From: Xiphophorus maculatus | Taxonomy: Eukaryota > Chordata > Actinopteri > Cyprinodontiformes > Poeciliidae | Assembly (NCBI RefSeq): GCF_002775205.1 | Contig: NC_036460.1 | Span: 28,501-92,500 of the forward strand | Length of the DNA: 64,000 bases | Direction of reading: 5' to 3' | In this document: positions 22,930-35,820 of the stretch, piece by piece | How the letters are laid out: every line of letters starts with the position of its first letter | Numbering within the stretch: the first letter of the stretch is position 1 | Notes under the pieces: model-generated | Told to the model about the DNA's origin: nothing | The model's input: only the letters and a program-made list of their open reading frames with translations | Database searches by the model: none | Translations under genes and position numbers: made by a program

Positions 22930-23515
22930 CCTTTCACTGGTGGGCACACTTTCGCTAATATGCTAATATTATGCTAACAGAGAAGCTAATTTTTCCTTTG
23001 GTACTTTTGCTAACTTTGAAAATCCCACTTGTCTTCCTCTAAATGAACTTTTCCAGATTTCAGATCTTATTTACTTGACTGTTTTGTAAACTTTGAGTTG
23101 AATAAAATTCAACATGTTTGTTGAAGTTTTGGTTATAAACTATAGTTTATATTCATGCTCTAATTCTTTCTCCTCTTTTTCCCCAATGATTTTATTTCAA
23201 ACAAGAACAAAATGAAATAAAGACAGTAAAGCACAAGATATTAACATAAATAGAAAATCTAAGGGTGTTGCAGATCTGCTAACGCTAAAGCGACAGACCA
23301 ACGTTGTATATAGCGGAAGCTAACATTAAAATGCTTCACTGACACGATATCTATCAGAAGCTAATGCTAAAGCGCTAAATTCAGTTTAAATCATAGCTGC
23401 AGTTGAAAGACCTTCCAGCTCCAGGTTAACGTTATACTTTACATGTTTTAATGTTCATGACTAGCGATTCAGGGTTAGCGCAGCTAGCTCTTTAGCTTTT
23501 TAGCTGTGGAACATT
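22930..23515 (+). repeat. Dispersed repeat family A, forward copy
   Basis: Shares GTAAACTTTGAGTTGAATAA and TTGAAGTTTTGGTTAT with the copies at 43.8 and 48.9 kb, followed by GCTAACGCTAAAGCG-type motifs and TCAGGGTTAGCGCAGCTAGC. Confidence 0.6.
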
Positions 23516-25376
23516 TCTTGTTCTGCTCACTGTAACTCATTCTGATTGGCTGATTAGTTTTTGAAAACAGTGATATAAAGACCAGTAAATCTGCAGAGAG
23601 CAGAAATCTTCTGCCTGTTTAAACGTTTCAGCGGTGACATAATTAACAGGGTTGGTTCGATGATCAGTAAATAGGTCCAGTGGAGATTTCTCCTTTGAGA
23701 TGAGGAAGACTCCATTAAACCGTCCGCAGACATCAGAGCCGTGAAAAGCTGCAATCAGCTCTGAGTTCTGCAGACATTCAGGCTGAAACTAATTTTTATC
23801 CTTTTCCATCCAGAAATGTTGAGCAGCAGAAGAACTCAGATGTTCTCCGTTTTCAGACGCCCAGCAGGGTTTTTTTTACCGTCAGATGTATTTTCAGCCA
23901 GAAGGCTATTTTTATCCTGCTTCCAGATCATTTTAGACGGTTTGATGGAAGCAGTGAGTTTATTCTGGGTGTAGCCGGGCCCTGCCATGAGTCAGCTCGC
24001 TGCTGCTCAGAGTGTGTTCAGTGAATCGGCAGCCGTCAGCCGACCAGAACCAGAACCAGAACCAGAACGCTGCAGGTTTGTTTGTGTTTATCAGAGAAAC
24101 GCTGAATGTCTGAGGATTATTCCCACCTGCTGGATAATCCTCCCATTCAGGCCCGAAACCTCAGAATAAGCTGTGTGACCAGCAGGGGGCGGGGCTTAAA
24201 GGAGCGGGTACCAAAGGGGCGGGGCCTAAATGGGCGGGGCCTCAAGGGGACGCGGTCTTTCCTGAGGGAACGCCAGTGTGTTTGTTTACGGCGGATCAGA
24301 GCGCGGTATCGACCCGCAGGTCGGTTTCACCGGACTCCAGGGAATTCTGTGATCCAGCAGAAACCTGAGACACAAACACCTGAGGCTTCCTGTCGGCGCT
24401 CCGCTGGCGGGCCGAACACGGCCAGAACCACAGCCTGGATCAGAACCACAGCCTGGATCAGAACCAGAGACTGGATCAGTACCAGAGACTGGGTCAGAAC
24501 AGGACTCTGTGTCATAGAGAACACGCAGCAGAACCAGACGGATCCGGACCGGTCCGTCGTGTTCGGGTCAAACTCACACTGTAAAAACAAAAATGTAAAT
24601 TTTCTGGTGAAAAACCAGCAGCTGTGAAACATTTAGTTTTCTTCACGGTTCGAAGTCGTCGTTGATTTTACTGTTGAAATGATGCTGGAGTCAATGTTTC
24701 ACTGCAAAACTAAATGTGTTAACTTAATGGAAAAAACAATCATTTTTGCTAAAATTAACATGAAAACAAGCCATAAAATTAATGTAAAATGTATAAATGA
24801 TTGTTTTCACCTCACATCAAATCAACAGGTTGACGTTGCTTTATGGTTTTTCCTGACATGTTTTTACGGTTTATCACTGTCAAATATATAAATATTTTTT
24901 ACAGTGCACCTTCACTGTGAAGTGGAAGGAGAAACTGAAAAGTGTGGCATGTTTTTGTTTATGGAGCCAAAGTAACAACAGTTCTGTTGTTCATTCGTAT
25001 GCTGATGACGCAGGCAGGAGCAGGTTTCCTATTGGCTCCTGCTCCACCGCCGGCCCGCCCCAGTGCATGCTGGTCCCATATCTGCAGCTTTACCAGTTTC
25101 TCCTGCCTGACATAAACAATTACTATTAATTAAGCTACAAACCTTTGGAAATAAAACAAAAATATCAACTAATTCAAGAACAAATATCAGTCCTGCCAGT
25201 TTTTGATTCTGTTATTGGGAGAATTCACACAAAATCAACAGATTATTTTGTTCTGATGCAAATTTTCCACAAAAATGTTCAAAAACATTAATTATAATTG
25301 ATGCTAACAGCAACCTACAGGGGGCAGTATGTCTTACTTCAACTGCAATTCTGCCTCAGCCGTACATGATGTACAG

Positions 25377-25430
25377 TGGATGGATGGATGGATGGATGGA
25401 TGGATGGATGGATGGATGGATGGATGGATG
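25377..25430 (+). repeat. (TGGA)n microsatellite
   Basis: Thirteen to fourteen uninterrupted TGGA units. Confidence 0.97.
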
Positions 25431-25676
25431 TTTGTCCTTCATTAAATAAATGTACTTTCTACTCTGTTGGTTATGTTTAGTCTCTGGTCCAGTTTTAGTT
25501 CTGAACTGGTTCTGAACTGGTTCTGAACTGGTTCTGAACCATCTTTATGGTTCTCTGAGGCAGGACCTTGTTGTCCGTCTCTCTCTGATGCTGAATGTTT
25601 CCGGATCCCTGATGGATCTTTGTACTGGAACAATTCTTACCGGGTCGAGTTGATTGAAAGGCTGCACAGCCTTAAC

Positions 25677-25866
25677 GTCCCGATCCGATCGAATCCGATC
25701 CGATCTGACCTGACCTGACCCGATATAATCCGATCCGATCCGATATAATCCGACCCGACCCGATATAATCCGATCCGATCCGACCTGACCTGACCCGATA
25801 TAATCCGACCCGACCCGATATAATCCGACCCGACCCGATATAATCCGATCCGATCCGACCCGACTC
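25677..25866 (+). repeat. CCGAT/CCGAC minisatellite with TATAAT punctuation
   Basis: Mixed 5-bp units (CCGAT, CCGAC, CTGAC) broken at intervals by CCGATATAATCCGA. The TATAAT block recurs six times. Confidence 0.9.
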
Positions 25867-26339
25867 AAGCCGACTACACAGACAGCGCTTAGGAGCAGAG
25901 ATCCCTCACATCCTGACTCCAACTTGAGAATCAACATTTATTTATTTTTATTTGCTAAAATTATTATTTACAACTTTAAGTGGAGCAAAAAAGTTAAAAT
26001 CTTTAAAAAAAAAATTCTGAGGTTGAGATCTGGGAACTTTCCATTTCTACTGAATGGTTTGGTCCATTCAGTCTGAACCAGTTCCTCCTCTTTCCTGTCT
26101 GTCTGGTCCGGTTCTCCAGTTCTTTACTTCAGTTCTTGGAGTTTGGATCCAGGATCCAGTTCAGATGTGACCTTCTGACCTCCTGCTGAGTTCATCACAG
26201 AAACGTCTGACTTCAGGTTTTGTCTTTCTGTTTTTCTGTGGCTGTTTATCTTGTTCTCTGTTTTCAGTGCTGATCCACTGACAGCTGCACCGAACGGAGT
26301 CAAAATTACACTGTTAAAAATGAACAGCAATAATTTATA

Positions 26340-26720
26340 GAAAAACATGGGGGTTCATTTTTCAGTCATATTTTCACCATGTTAGTCATTCAATTGTAAA
26401 TTTCAGGTCAACACTAAACATTTAGTTAATAGCTGATATACAAAATTACTAGCTAACTTTGAGTGTATTTTTCAAAATAAAAGTTGGGTTTTGTAAACTG
26501 GTGAGTTGGTGCAGACGCCGTTGCTGTAGATCCATTGCTCAACGCCGGTATTGCCTTGAAAAAGACTCATCCAGTGTTTTAACTGAAAAGCAGTTTATAA
26601 AAATGTTTGGAAGACCCAGGTAACAAGCTAGGTCTGAGCTAACCTAATATTTAGCTCCAATCCAAATTACTTACAAACTATTTAGCTTAGTTTGTAAGCT
26701 AAACTTTTAGTTTGAAATGG
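26340..26720 (+). repeat. Dispersed repeat family B, partial copy
   Basis: TTTTTCAGTCATATTTTCAC then CATGTTAGTCATTCA, followed by AACACTAAACATTTAGTTAA and further ATTTAGCT motifs. Confidence 0.5.
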
Positions 26721-28045
26721 TGACATTTGTAAAGTTCAATAACATAAAAACCCCCATCTGCTGTCTGATGTATAAGAAGGTTTTCTCCTGGTTCTGTTTT
26801 GGTTGTTTGGTTGTTTGGTTAGTTGGTTGGTTGTTTTGGTTGGTCGGTTCTTTCAATTGGTTGGTACTGCAGGTGTCACTGAGTTTTTGGGTTCAGAGGA
26901 GAAAGAAAAATGTCTACAATTAGGAAATTCTCATGAACTTCATCAGAACGGTTTCCAGATGTTCGTGTTCTAGAAATATTCTGTTCGTGTCAGGATGGAT
27001 CACGTGTCCAGAATCGCAGGAGCTTTAGAACGAACAGATGAACGTTTTCCTTCGTTGTGACCTGAAGTTCTGCTGAGTCTTTGCTGCATCTCTTCCCCTC
27101 CTCCAGCATGAGGAGATAAAGATAAAGAGCAGGAGGCGCTGAGCTCAGCAGGTCCAGACTCCCTCCCTGCTGCCTCCATCACTGCCAGCTGCTGGCAGCT
27201 CTCCTCATTATGGAGTTAAGCTGTTAGAGGAAACCAACTCAGAGCTGACTGATGGAGGAGTTTATCTGTTTACCATCGATTCAAACCTCAGAGCTTCAGC
27301 GACAGTGAAGAGCTGACGGCGCCTTTTATCCCACAGATGTTTGTTCAGAGGAGCAGGTGCTTCCCGGCAGCAGAGAAAAAGTATTTATAGATTTACATCA
27401 TCAGAGTAATTATATTAAAGGAATAAAGGAGAAGTTTATCTCTGAATGTTAACACTAGGATGATACAGTTTTCGAGTCCTTCCCATATCGGCTCAACAGG
27501 GCCAATAGGCCGGAGTCCACCCTGACGACTCTGATGGCTCAAATTAGCATCCCTTCTTCAATTGTAAATGTGGTCGTTGACCGTCAGGCCAGAAGGTAGG
27601 AATGTGAATAGTCCATGTTGGGGGTGGGTATCTATGATACCAGCAGGAGATCAGGTCTCCTGTAGGTAGTGCTCTTCAGTTTAGTTTTGAAGCATACATG
27701 AAGTGTTTTTGGAGAGATGTGACCTTTTGCAGCTGATCCATGATGTTGTGCTGCATTATCCAGGTCATTTTGCCAAATGTACATAGAGTTTGCAAAACAT
27801 ACAATCTGTTTCAAGAAATGTGCAAAGGTTTTTCTAAAAGAAATTAGTAATGTTTCTCTTTGAAATAAAGCTAAGAGGGTATAACATGACAGTTTAGAAA
27901 TAAACTAACCAAATTAATTGTGTTGATCCACCTCAAAAAAATCATGCAAAAAGGGTAAGCAAAAGAAATCTGGGAGACTTTGCACATGCAAATTTGCATG
28001 CAGCCTTTTGTGCTGTGGAGGATAAATAGGTGACTGCTTCACCTA

Positions 28046-28396
28046 TTTAGTTCACAAGAACTAATGGCATTTATTTCAGTCATAATCTTGCGGGGGGTGA
28101 CCAAGGTTCCATCACTATGTGACAGCTGGTCAGCAAACCTGGCAAACATGATTGACATGGCAGCACTGAATGCACATGTGCTTTATCAGGCATGCATTGG
28201 GGTGCAGGAGAGACGGGTGGACTTCCTGGTTGAGCTTGCAAAAGAGTTCGGTAACTCTCATGTGAGTGAGAAGAAGGCACACAAGGAGAAACTGCTTCGG
28301 CAACAACCTTCCACACCCAGCTCAGGCAAAAGGGCGAAGTGTCAGGTCAACCATCGATGCAGGATGCGTGTCCTGAGGCCGAAACATCATCAGTGA
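28046..28396 (+). pseudogene. piggyBac transposase fragment
   Basis: An open frame that joins a segment like the early DDE domain (MAFISVIILRGVTKVPSLCD) directly to the late one (MIDMAALNAHVLYQA). About the central half of the transposase, including catalytic Asp residues, is missing. It runs on to GKRAKCQVNHRC, which resembles the start of the C-terminal Cys-rich finger, before the LINE piece interrupts. Family assignment is from the NAHVLY segment and RGV motif and is moderately sure. It cannot encode an active enzyme. Confidence 0.6.
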
Positions 28397-28700
28397 CCCC
28401 TCACACCCCCACCATGGACTGTTCTCCCTGCTGCCCTCTGGAAAGAGGTTCTGCAGCATCCGGTGCAGGCCCACCTGGTTCCGAAACAGCTTTTTCCTAC
28501 TTGCCATCAGACTGCTGAACTCTTAACTGGACTGCACTCAAAAACTGGTCTCCACTTTATACCTTGCACATGTACAGAGCTAAATAACTTCTATTTTACT
28601 GTCAGTCCTGCACTTTATATGTTATATTTAGATTTATATTCATATTTTATACTGTTGAAAATGACAACAAAGTAAGTCGAAGTCGAAGTCGAAGTCTAAG
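28360..28700 (+). mobile_element. LINE 3' fragment (L2/CR1-like)
   Basis: In one frame it reads DPSHPHHGLFSLLPSGKRF and then NSFFLLAIRLLNS plus stop. This is the typical C-terminal tail of fish LINE reverse transcriptase ORFs. It ends in a short GTCGAA tandem (28674-28697), as LINE 3' tails often do. Heavily 5'-truncated. Confidence 0.65.
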
Positions 28701-29144
28701 GAACAATTGTGCAACTGTGAGATGCGTTGAGGCCATTACCAGGGTACTGATAAGGTAATGGCCCTATTTACAGAACAAAAGCACCTGCTAGAGAAAATCC
28801 TTCAGGCCAGTTGGACTATCGAAGCCGATATAGGTATACGTCAAAGTGGACTAACTCTAGCCATTCTAGGATAAAGTCTTATTTTTTAAAATCAATTTAA
28901 CAATAATTTATGACATTGCAAATTTTCCCTTCCACTAGTGAGTCTGTGCCTTACCAGAGGCCCAAAACTTTGAAAATGTTTTAAGTACAAAACTGAAATA
29001 TTGAGTTTGTACTGAAATGTTAAATTGTTTGAAATTTGTTCTGATGATTTTGATGACTAAAAACCCTCTGAGAACATCAATGTTAGCTTGTGAAGCTAAC
29101 AGGCTAGCAAGCTAATACACAGCAGGTTGTAAAGTTTCAACGTT

Positions 29145-29865
29145 TACCGTATTTTCTGCACTATAAGGCTCATAGAATAGCCGCTACAGCAGAGGCTGCG
29201 GTTACGTTATGCATCCACTAGATGGAGCTGCGCTAAAGGGAATGTCAACAAAACAGTCAGAGAGGTCAGTCAAACTTTATTCATAGATTACAAACCAGCG
29301 TTCTGAAACTCCGTATAAACAGCTGTTTTATTATTTTCCTGAGGTAAAGTCAGTGACGTGGTATTTTGGTGAAAGTTTATCTTTTAACAACAGCAAGGTG
29401 TAACATATAGTGGAGGGGAACTTTTCCTCGATTCAATAAACATGTAAAAAACAGTCTGATACTGTTACTGTAAATCAAATCACAATATATATCCACTTCC
29501 ACTATAACCATTGATTGGTTCATGTTAAATTCTCTGCTGCTGCTCTGTTCTCATGTTCTACTGCATCACTGATCGCCTTGAGCTTAAACTGCGTCGTCAG
29601 CTCGTCTCTTAATAGGAGCCATTTTGGGGACTTTACACAAAACCCAGCCTGCACCGCGCGCTTCTTCTTCTACGGGGGAAATGAAGTCGGCGGCTGCTTA
29701 CTGTAGTTGTGAGACCAGTTGTGGCTCAATATTGGTCCATATATAAGGCGCACCGGATTATAAGGCGCAGTGGGTTATAAGGCGCACTGGATTATAAGGC
29801 GCACTGTCGGCTTTTGAGAAAATTGAAGGTTTTTAGGTGCAACTTATAGTGCGGAAAATACGGTA
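29145..29865 (+). mobile_element. TA-flanked MITE with ATAAGGCGC array
   Basis: Inverted ends CCGTATTTTCTGCACTATAA (left) and, read in reverse, CCGTATTTTCCGCACTATAA (right) differ at one of 20 positions. TA lies on both sides. About 720 bases long, with four ATAAGGCGCAC-type copies near the right end and no transposase. This looks like a common fish MITE whose name I do not assert. Confidence 0.8.
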
Positions 29866-29994
29866 TTCTATAATTCTCAACATAAACAATTAAAATTCAC
29901 AACTTAGGTTATTCAATCAACTTAAAGTTATGTACCATCTTCACATAGCTTGATCCTAATAGTGCAGCTAATTTTTTATTCTGTGCTTTAGCTA

Positions 29995-30140
29995 GCTTTG
30001 AAAACATTTAGCACACTTAGCCTCCCCTAAATAAATTTTCCAGATAAATTTTAAGCACTAATCTTTATTAAACTCTTTTGTAGCTTTGCTGTTTTGTAAA
30101 CCTTTCAGTTGAATAAAGTTATGTTTAGCATTTAAAGTTA
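29995..30140 (+). repeat. Dispersed repeat family A, short copy
   Basis: Carries TTTTCCAGATAAATTTTAAG and TTTTGTAAACCTTTCAGTTG, the left-hand block of family A only. Confidence 0.5.
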
Positions 30141-30170
30141 ATTTTAACAGCTAGTCCTATATGTACTGAG

Positions 30171-30220
30171 TACAGACCAAAAGTTTGGACACACAATTGT
30201 GTCCAAACTTTTGGTCTGTA
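30171..30220 (+). mobile_element. Tiny perfect inverted repeat, Tc1-like ends
   Basis: Arms 30171-30190 and 30201-30220 are exact 20-base complements around a 10-base spacer. The sequence TACAGACCAAAAGTTTGGAC resembles terminal repeats of fish Tc1/mariner elements, so this may be two ends joined after loss of the interior. Confidence 0.6.
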
Positions 30221-31170
30221 CTGTATAATTGAAATTGTCTGGAGGTGTGAATATGAAATTTACCATATATAACTTAAAAAGTTAACCATATAGTTCTGCA
30301 TCACTTAGAAACTTTAATTGTGAAAATAATGTTCAGATTTTTAGTTGGGAACAGTTTTCCATATCCTTCCAGAATATTCCTGTATACCAACAGATCCTCC
30401 TCATGATGTTCATCAGTCACACCAGAACCAGAACCAGAACCGTTTTAACAGGAAACTTGTCAGATCTTCTAAATCTGTCTCCCTGAATGATGAAAACAAA
30501 GAATTTTTAACATTTCAAAGCAACAGAAAACCTTCAGACAGACGAACCTCAGCAGAGTAAATAAAGTGTTCAGATTCATATAGAGAGGCTAATGTTCGCT
30601 AATGTTCACTAATGCCTCCTAATGCTTCAGATAGGGAATATTACCGACTGTCCTAATAGAGTCAGAGTCCATTAGTGAGAAGAACATCCATCCATAATGT
30701 TGCTTTTCTTCTGGGTGGAGACAATGGGCCTGACTCAGCAGTTTAGCTTGGTTAGCTTAGTTTGTCATATTAATGTAAACATTCGTCTCTGTGAAGCACA
30801 AAGTGACTCTAAATAAAGTTTCAGCAGCAGCAGTCAGTCTGACTGCCTGGACCCGTTAGCGCAGAAACAACTGGGACTTGGCGAGACCAGACTCGTTTCC
30901 CCAGATCCAGGCCGAGGCGACGCTTCCTCCCAGAGACGGACTTTATGAGGCCAGGAAGCGAACAGAACGGCGTCTCTGGAGCGAATCCGCCGCTGCAGAT
31001 AAACTCATCAACACAAAGTGCTGACGGACTCTGGAAACGCTAAATTAGCTGCTGCGCTTTCATTTATTCTTCTGACAAACATCCTCGTCTGCAGGAGAAA
31101 ATACTGGGACTATATTTTTATTAACGCTAACCTTCCTGACGGGATTTAAATGATAATATGGAAAATGCAT

Positions 31171-31348
31171 CTTCCTTCCTTCCTTCCTTCCTTCCTTCCT
31201 TCCTTCCTTCCTTCCTTCCTTCCTTCCTTCCTTCCTTCCTTCCTTCCTTCCTTCCTTCCTTCCTTCCTTCCTTCCTTCCTTCCTTCCTTCCTTCCTTCCT
31301 TCCTTCCTTCCTTCCTTCCTTCCTTCCTTCCTTCCTTCCTTCCTTCCT
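31171..31348 (+). repeat. (TTCC)n microsatellite
   Basis: About 44 uninterrupted units. Open frames across it on both strands are artefacts. Confidence 0.98.
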
Positions 31349-31757
31349 GATGTCATCAATATTTAAAAAACCCAAATAAAAATCAGAAATTGAAGCTCTC
31401 CGTTCAGATCGACTCGTTTAACTGAGTTTCTTCCAGTTCCTAAAAACTGTTAGATTACCGGTGAATCAGCCAATCATGTTGCAGCATTTCGATGCCTGTA
31501 GACGGATCTGGATCAGCTACAGACTGATGGAGCCTCAGCAGTCACCGGCTGGCGTGGCCCTTTAAGAGCGTCGCCATGGAGACAGTGTGTGTCAGAGGCA
31601 GAGAGAGGCGGTCAGAGAGCGAGCGAGCGACGCTAACCTTAAAGAGAGGAGAGACGGAGTCACAAGAGCTTCTCCATAATTCATGATCCGGTTCAGGGAA
31701 TGATCAGAACCTGGAGGGCGACCCGCCGGTTACTGGAACGCTGCAGCAGAACCAAAC

Positions 31758-32192
31758 CGACTGACTGACTGAATCACTGACTGACTGACTGAATCACTGA
31801 CTGACTGAATCACTGACTGACTGACTGAATCACTGACTGACTGAATCACTGACTGACTGACTGACTGAATCACTGACTGACTGACTGAATCACTGACTGA
31901 CTGAATCACTGACTGACTGACTGACTGAATCACTGACTGACTGACTGAATCACTGACTGACTGACTGACTGAATCACTGACTGACTGACTGACTGACTGA
32001 ATCACTGACTGACTGACTGAATCACTGACTGACTGACTGACTGAATCACTGACTGACTGACTGACTAAATCACTGACTGACTGACTGACTGACTGAATCA
32101 CTGACTGACTGACTGAATCACTGACTGACTGACTGACTGAATCACTGACTGACTGACTGACTGACTGAATCACTGACTGACTGACTGACTGA
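31758..32192 (+). repeat. (CTGA)n minisatellite with GAATCA spacers
   Basis: Blocks of 2-6 CTGA units separated by ATCA (as CTGAATCACTGA), about 435 bases. The block lengths vary, giving a higher-order pattern. The Ser/Gln/Val open frame on the minus strand is an artefact. Confidence 0.96.
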
Positions 32193-32504
32193 TTGTCCAT
32201 CTGTCTCCACCCTATAAGTCCAGCTGAAGGCTCATCAGGCTGATCCTGATCCAGATTGTTCCACTTCCTGTCAGCAGGAACTGACTTCCTGCTGAAAAAT
32301 GAACTTAATTTAAATCCTCTGATCTTCTGCTGCAGCTCTGATCTCCCTCCTCACCGTTGCTGCAGCAACTGGAAACACAGCCTCTGTTCTCCATCTGCTT
32401 TTCATGCTGTTGCCTGAACTTCCTGGTTGGACTAATCCGGGTCCGGTTTGTTCATCTCAGGGTGTTGTCATGGAGACGACAAACCTCTGATGTGAGCTAG
32501 CATG

Positions 32505-33060
32505 GAGCGATTGGCAGTTTCACACTGCCAACTAAAAAACTAGCTGCGCCAACACTAAAGCGCTAATCATAAACATTGACTATGCTAACGCTAAAGCGCT
32601 AAATGAACATGGTATTTAAGAGCTAAATTCAACCATGTTTCAATAACAGCAGAGTTCATGACCCTCAACACGATTGAATTAAAAAAATAAATAAAAAACA
32701 CCTGGACCGTTTTTGGAACAGCTCTTTCTCTCATGGTTTCTGTTTTATTGTTACTGGTTTTAGCTAACTGACCAGTCAGAAAACACGTTGCACATCAGCT
32801 TCTAGAAGAACTGCAATGCATTCTGGGTACAGAAGAAACATCATTAGATTTTTTATTTAACCTCTCTGCATTTCCCGTGAGAAGAGGAAATGGAACTGCT
32901 GCTTTTTCAAAATAAGAGCATGAATGTAAACATGTAACTACGAAAAATTCTGAACAGTCAAAACTTCGACCCAGACATTAAACTTTATTCAACTGAATGT
33001 TTACAAACAGAAATTTATCTGGAAATTTTAGCTAGTTAGCTAAAGCTAAAGAAAAACTAG
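32505..33060 (-). repeat. Dispersed repeat family A, reverse copy
   Basis: Contains CTAACGCTAAAGCGCTAAAT, TCAAAATAAGAGCATGAATG and TTTATTCAACTGAATG, mirroring the forward copies. Confidence 0.6.
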
Positions 33061-35390
33061 CATCACGATTAGCAGAATGTGCCAACGACCCATCACGCCC
33101 TTCTTATGGTTCAGTGTTCTAGTTACCAGAACTTTCTCCAGCTGATTGAAAGCTGCCCCTCCCACACCTGGTGCTGCACACTGCCAGTCAGCTGGCTGAA
33201 AGAAGGTTGCTGATCTGTTCTCTCGCTTGAGGAAGTGACACATTTAACTGTTTGGGAACATTTAACTTTGGGGAGACTAAAGAAGCTCAACAGGCCTCCG
33301 GGAGGAGCTGGAGGGCGTTGCTATGGCGACAGTTTCCCTCCTGGACCGGCGCCTCCTCTGATAGGTGGAAGAGACAAAAGATAGAAATAAATTCAGCTTC
33401 ACTTCTTTCAGCAGATTATTTCTGATTGAGTTTTTCTGCGTCTAATTTGATAAATTTATAAATATAATTCTGCTAATTAAACAATGTTCTGGTTCTGGAG
33501 TGAAGAAGTCCAGATAAAATCTGGAGAAGTGTTGATCAGAACCAGCAGAAGCAGAAGCTTTCCCCGTCGTGCCTCCTCTGGATGCAGCAGCGTGTCCTTC
33601 ACTGCTGCTCCTCTTCCTCCCGGTCACGCCCTGATGCCGCTGCCGCCGTGCGCCCCCTGCTGGCCGCACCGGGAACTCACTGCAGCAGCAACATGAGGCT
33701 GCAGTGACAAACAGCAGAACAAAGACAGCAGAGTGTTTGAGCAGCTGCTGCTCACCTGCAGCTGAGGAGGAAGAGGAGGAGGACGAAGAGCCGGATGGAA
33801 AACGTTTTTCATGTGAGCCGAGCCGTCTCTGGTTTCATCCAGAACCTCGTTATCGGGTCAGAGTTCACAGGTTTACAGAGACGCTCCACATCTGGATGAA
33901 CTTCACAGAGACATAAAATGTCAAAATCTTTACCATAAAATATTTAATACATGAATACAGTCCTCCTGCGTTACATATTCAGAAATATGGAATCAAACAT
34001 AATTTCTATATTATTAATTAGTTCAGGGCTGCAACAAACAATTATTTTAATAATCGATTATTCTGACACATTCTGTAGATCTGTTATTTAATAACTTAAA
34101 TCATTTAATGCAAAACTTGAAATACATTAATGATGCAAATAAACAAATAATTAATTTCCTTTTTCAAGAAAATCAACTTTTTTGTTGTTTAAAATGCAAC
34201 AGCAGCATTCTTTTAGTGAAGCTAAAACTATTCGTCATAATTAGAACATTTTCACAGACACAAGGTTTTAATCTTAAATACAAAATGTTTATATTTATTG
34301 TTCAGTTTTTGCTTTTTTACGACTGTTTTTAACAAATGGTCTTTGTTATAATTTTTATACTCGAGTTAACAATTAATTAGTTACTAAATTAGTCTACGAT
34401 TATTGTTTCCAGCCTATTATAGTTAAGTTACATAAAATCTATTGCAATATTGTCTAAGTTAAAATATTTAATAAATATAAAATGTTTGTATATTAAACAC
34501 TCCTTTGTTATGCCCTGTTTCTCAAATTATTCAGAATAAAACAGCAATTTAATTTAAATGCACATTAATAAACATTTTTGTAAAAATCCAGAATTAGTCA
34601 AAATGTTATTTTTCATTTGTTGTCCATGCAACACTAAAAACAAACAAAGGTGATACAAAATTTAAATGACTGACCTTCACAAATTCTGTCAATAAATAGA
34701 AATAATGCAATCAATACAAACAATAAATACAAAATAACGAAACTACAACAGCATCATAAAGGTAGTATATATTAGTTTATGGCAGCAACAAACTATTTTA
34801 GAAATTGATTATTCTGATGACTAATCACACAAAAGTGGCACATTCTGCATAGTTTTAATTTATTTTGCAATATTAAAAAAAGATGCAAATAAACAAATAA
34901 TTAAATTTCAGTTTCCTGAATCTTGAGCAGCGCTAAAATAAACCTGTTAAATTATTTAAACAGTTTTCAGAATCAAACAGGTCTTAAGCATCTGAACAGC
35001 GTTTCACTTGTTTCTTCTGGCGATGCGCGATATATCGGGACTAACATCGGTATCGGACGATGTTTGAGACATATCGATAATAAAACTGGGTCAAGATGTA
35101 CAACTGATGTTTATTTCTATCTTTTAGCTGTTTGTGTTTCAGGAATGGGTTGGTCATGTGGTGTTAGCGTTGGACAATATGGCTGAATAACTTACCTTGA
35201 CATAAGCGTTTCATATCAGTTGATATCGGTAATTATTGATTAGTTTGTTGCCAAACTGGTGGCGTGATTTTTTCCTTTTTAACCAGTTTTCTCTCCACGT
35301 TTTTAAGCAGTTTTGAGGAAACCTGAAACTGCTACTGCGCAAGTTACTAAGCAGGTTGTTGCTAGGCAACCAAAGACTCAGACACTGGAC

Positions 35391-35668
35391 ACCGCTGCCC
35401 CCTGCTGGTGTCCCGTTGCTCTCTGCCGCCCCCTGCTGGTGTCCTGTTGCTCTCTGCCGCCCCCTGCTGGTGTCCTGTTGCTCTCTGCCGCCGCCTGCTG
35501 GTGTCCTGTTGCTCTCTGCCGCCCCCTGCTGGTGTCCTGTTGCTCTCTGCCGCCCCCTGCTGGTGTCCTGTTGCTCTCTGCCGCCCCCTGCTGGTGTCCC
35601 GTTGCTCTCTGCCGCCGCCTGCTGGTGTCCTGTTGCTCTCTGCCGCCCCCTGCTGGTGTCCTGTCTCC
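35391..35668 (-). repeat. 31-bp minisatellite carrying CTCF-like motifs
   Basis: Nine tandem copies. Each has CTGCTGGTGTC. Seven have GCCCCCTGCTGG, read on the minus strand as CCAGCAGGGGGCGGC or, in the first, CCAGCAGGGGGCAGC, full matches to CCASYAGRKGGCRSY. Copies 4 and 8 carry GCCGCCTGCTGG, one mismatch. All are in the same orientation. Open frames through it in several frames are artefacts of the repeat. Confidence 0.9.
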
Positions 35669-35820
35669 TGTTGCTGCCTTTCCTGTGTCCAGCATTAATT
35701 TTAGAAGGTCAGATTTAGTAGCCTGATCAGAACCAGAGAGGTGTTTGGTGTTTTTACATGCAGTAACCCGAGCCGCTGTAACCTGAGCCTCTTCCTGGGA
35801 TTCGGTCCGGCCCAGTACAG

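Larger units (their letters stand above)
27449..28874 (+). mobile_element. piggyBac-type transposon relic with internal deletion
   Basis: The left end is TTAA (27449-27452) followed by CACTAGGATGATACAG. The right end, on the reverse strand, reads CCTAGAATGGCTAGAG. Both ends share a subterminal ATATCGGCT. TTAA targets and CACTAG-like ends are typical of piggyBac. The right TTAA has decayed to ATAA. A LINE 3' fragment sits inside. Confidence 0.65.

Noticed and set aside
31060..31379. Open frames of repeated KEGR or SFLP
   Set aside because: Translations of the (TTCC)n array.
31730..32200. 156-codon frame of repeated QSVS
   Set aside because: Translation of the CTGA minisatellite.
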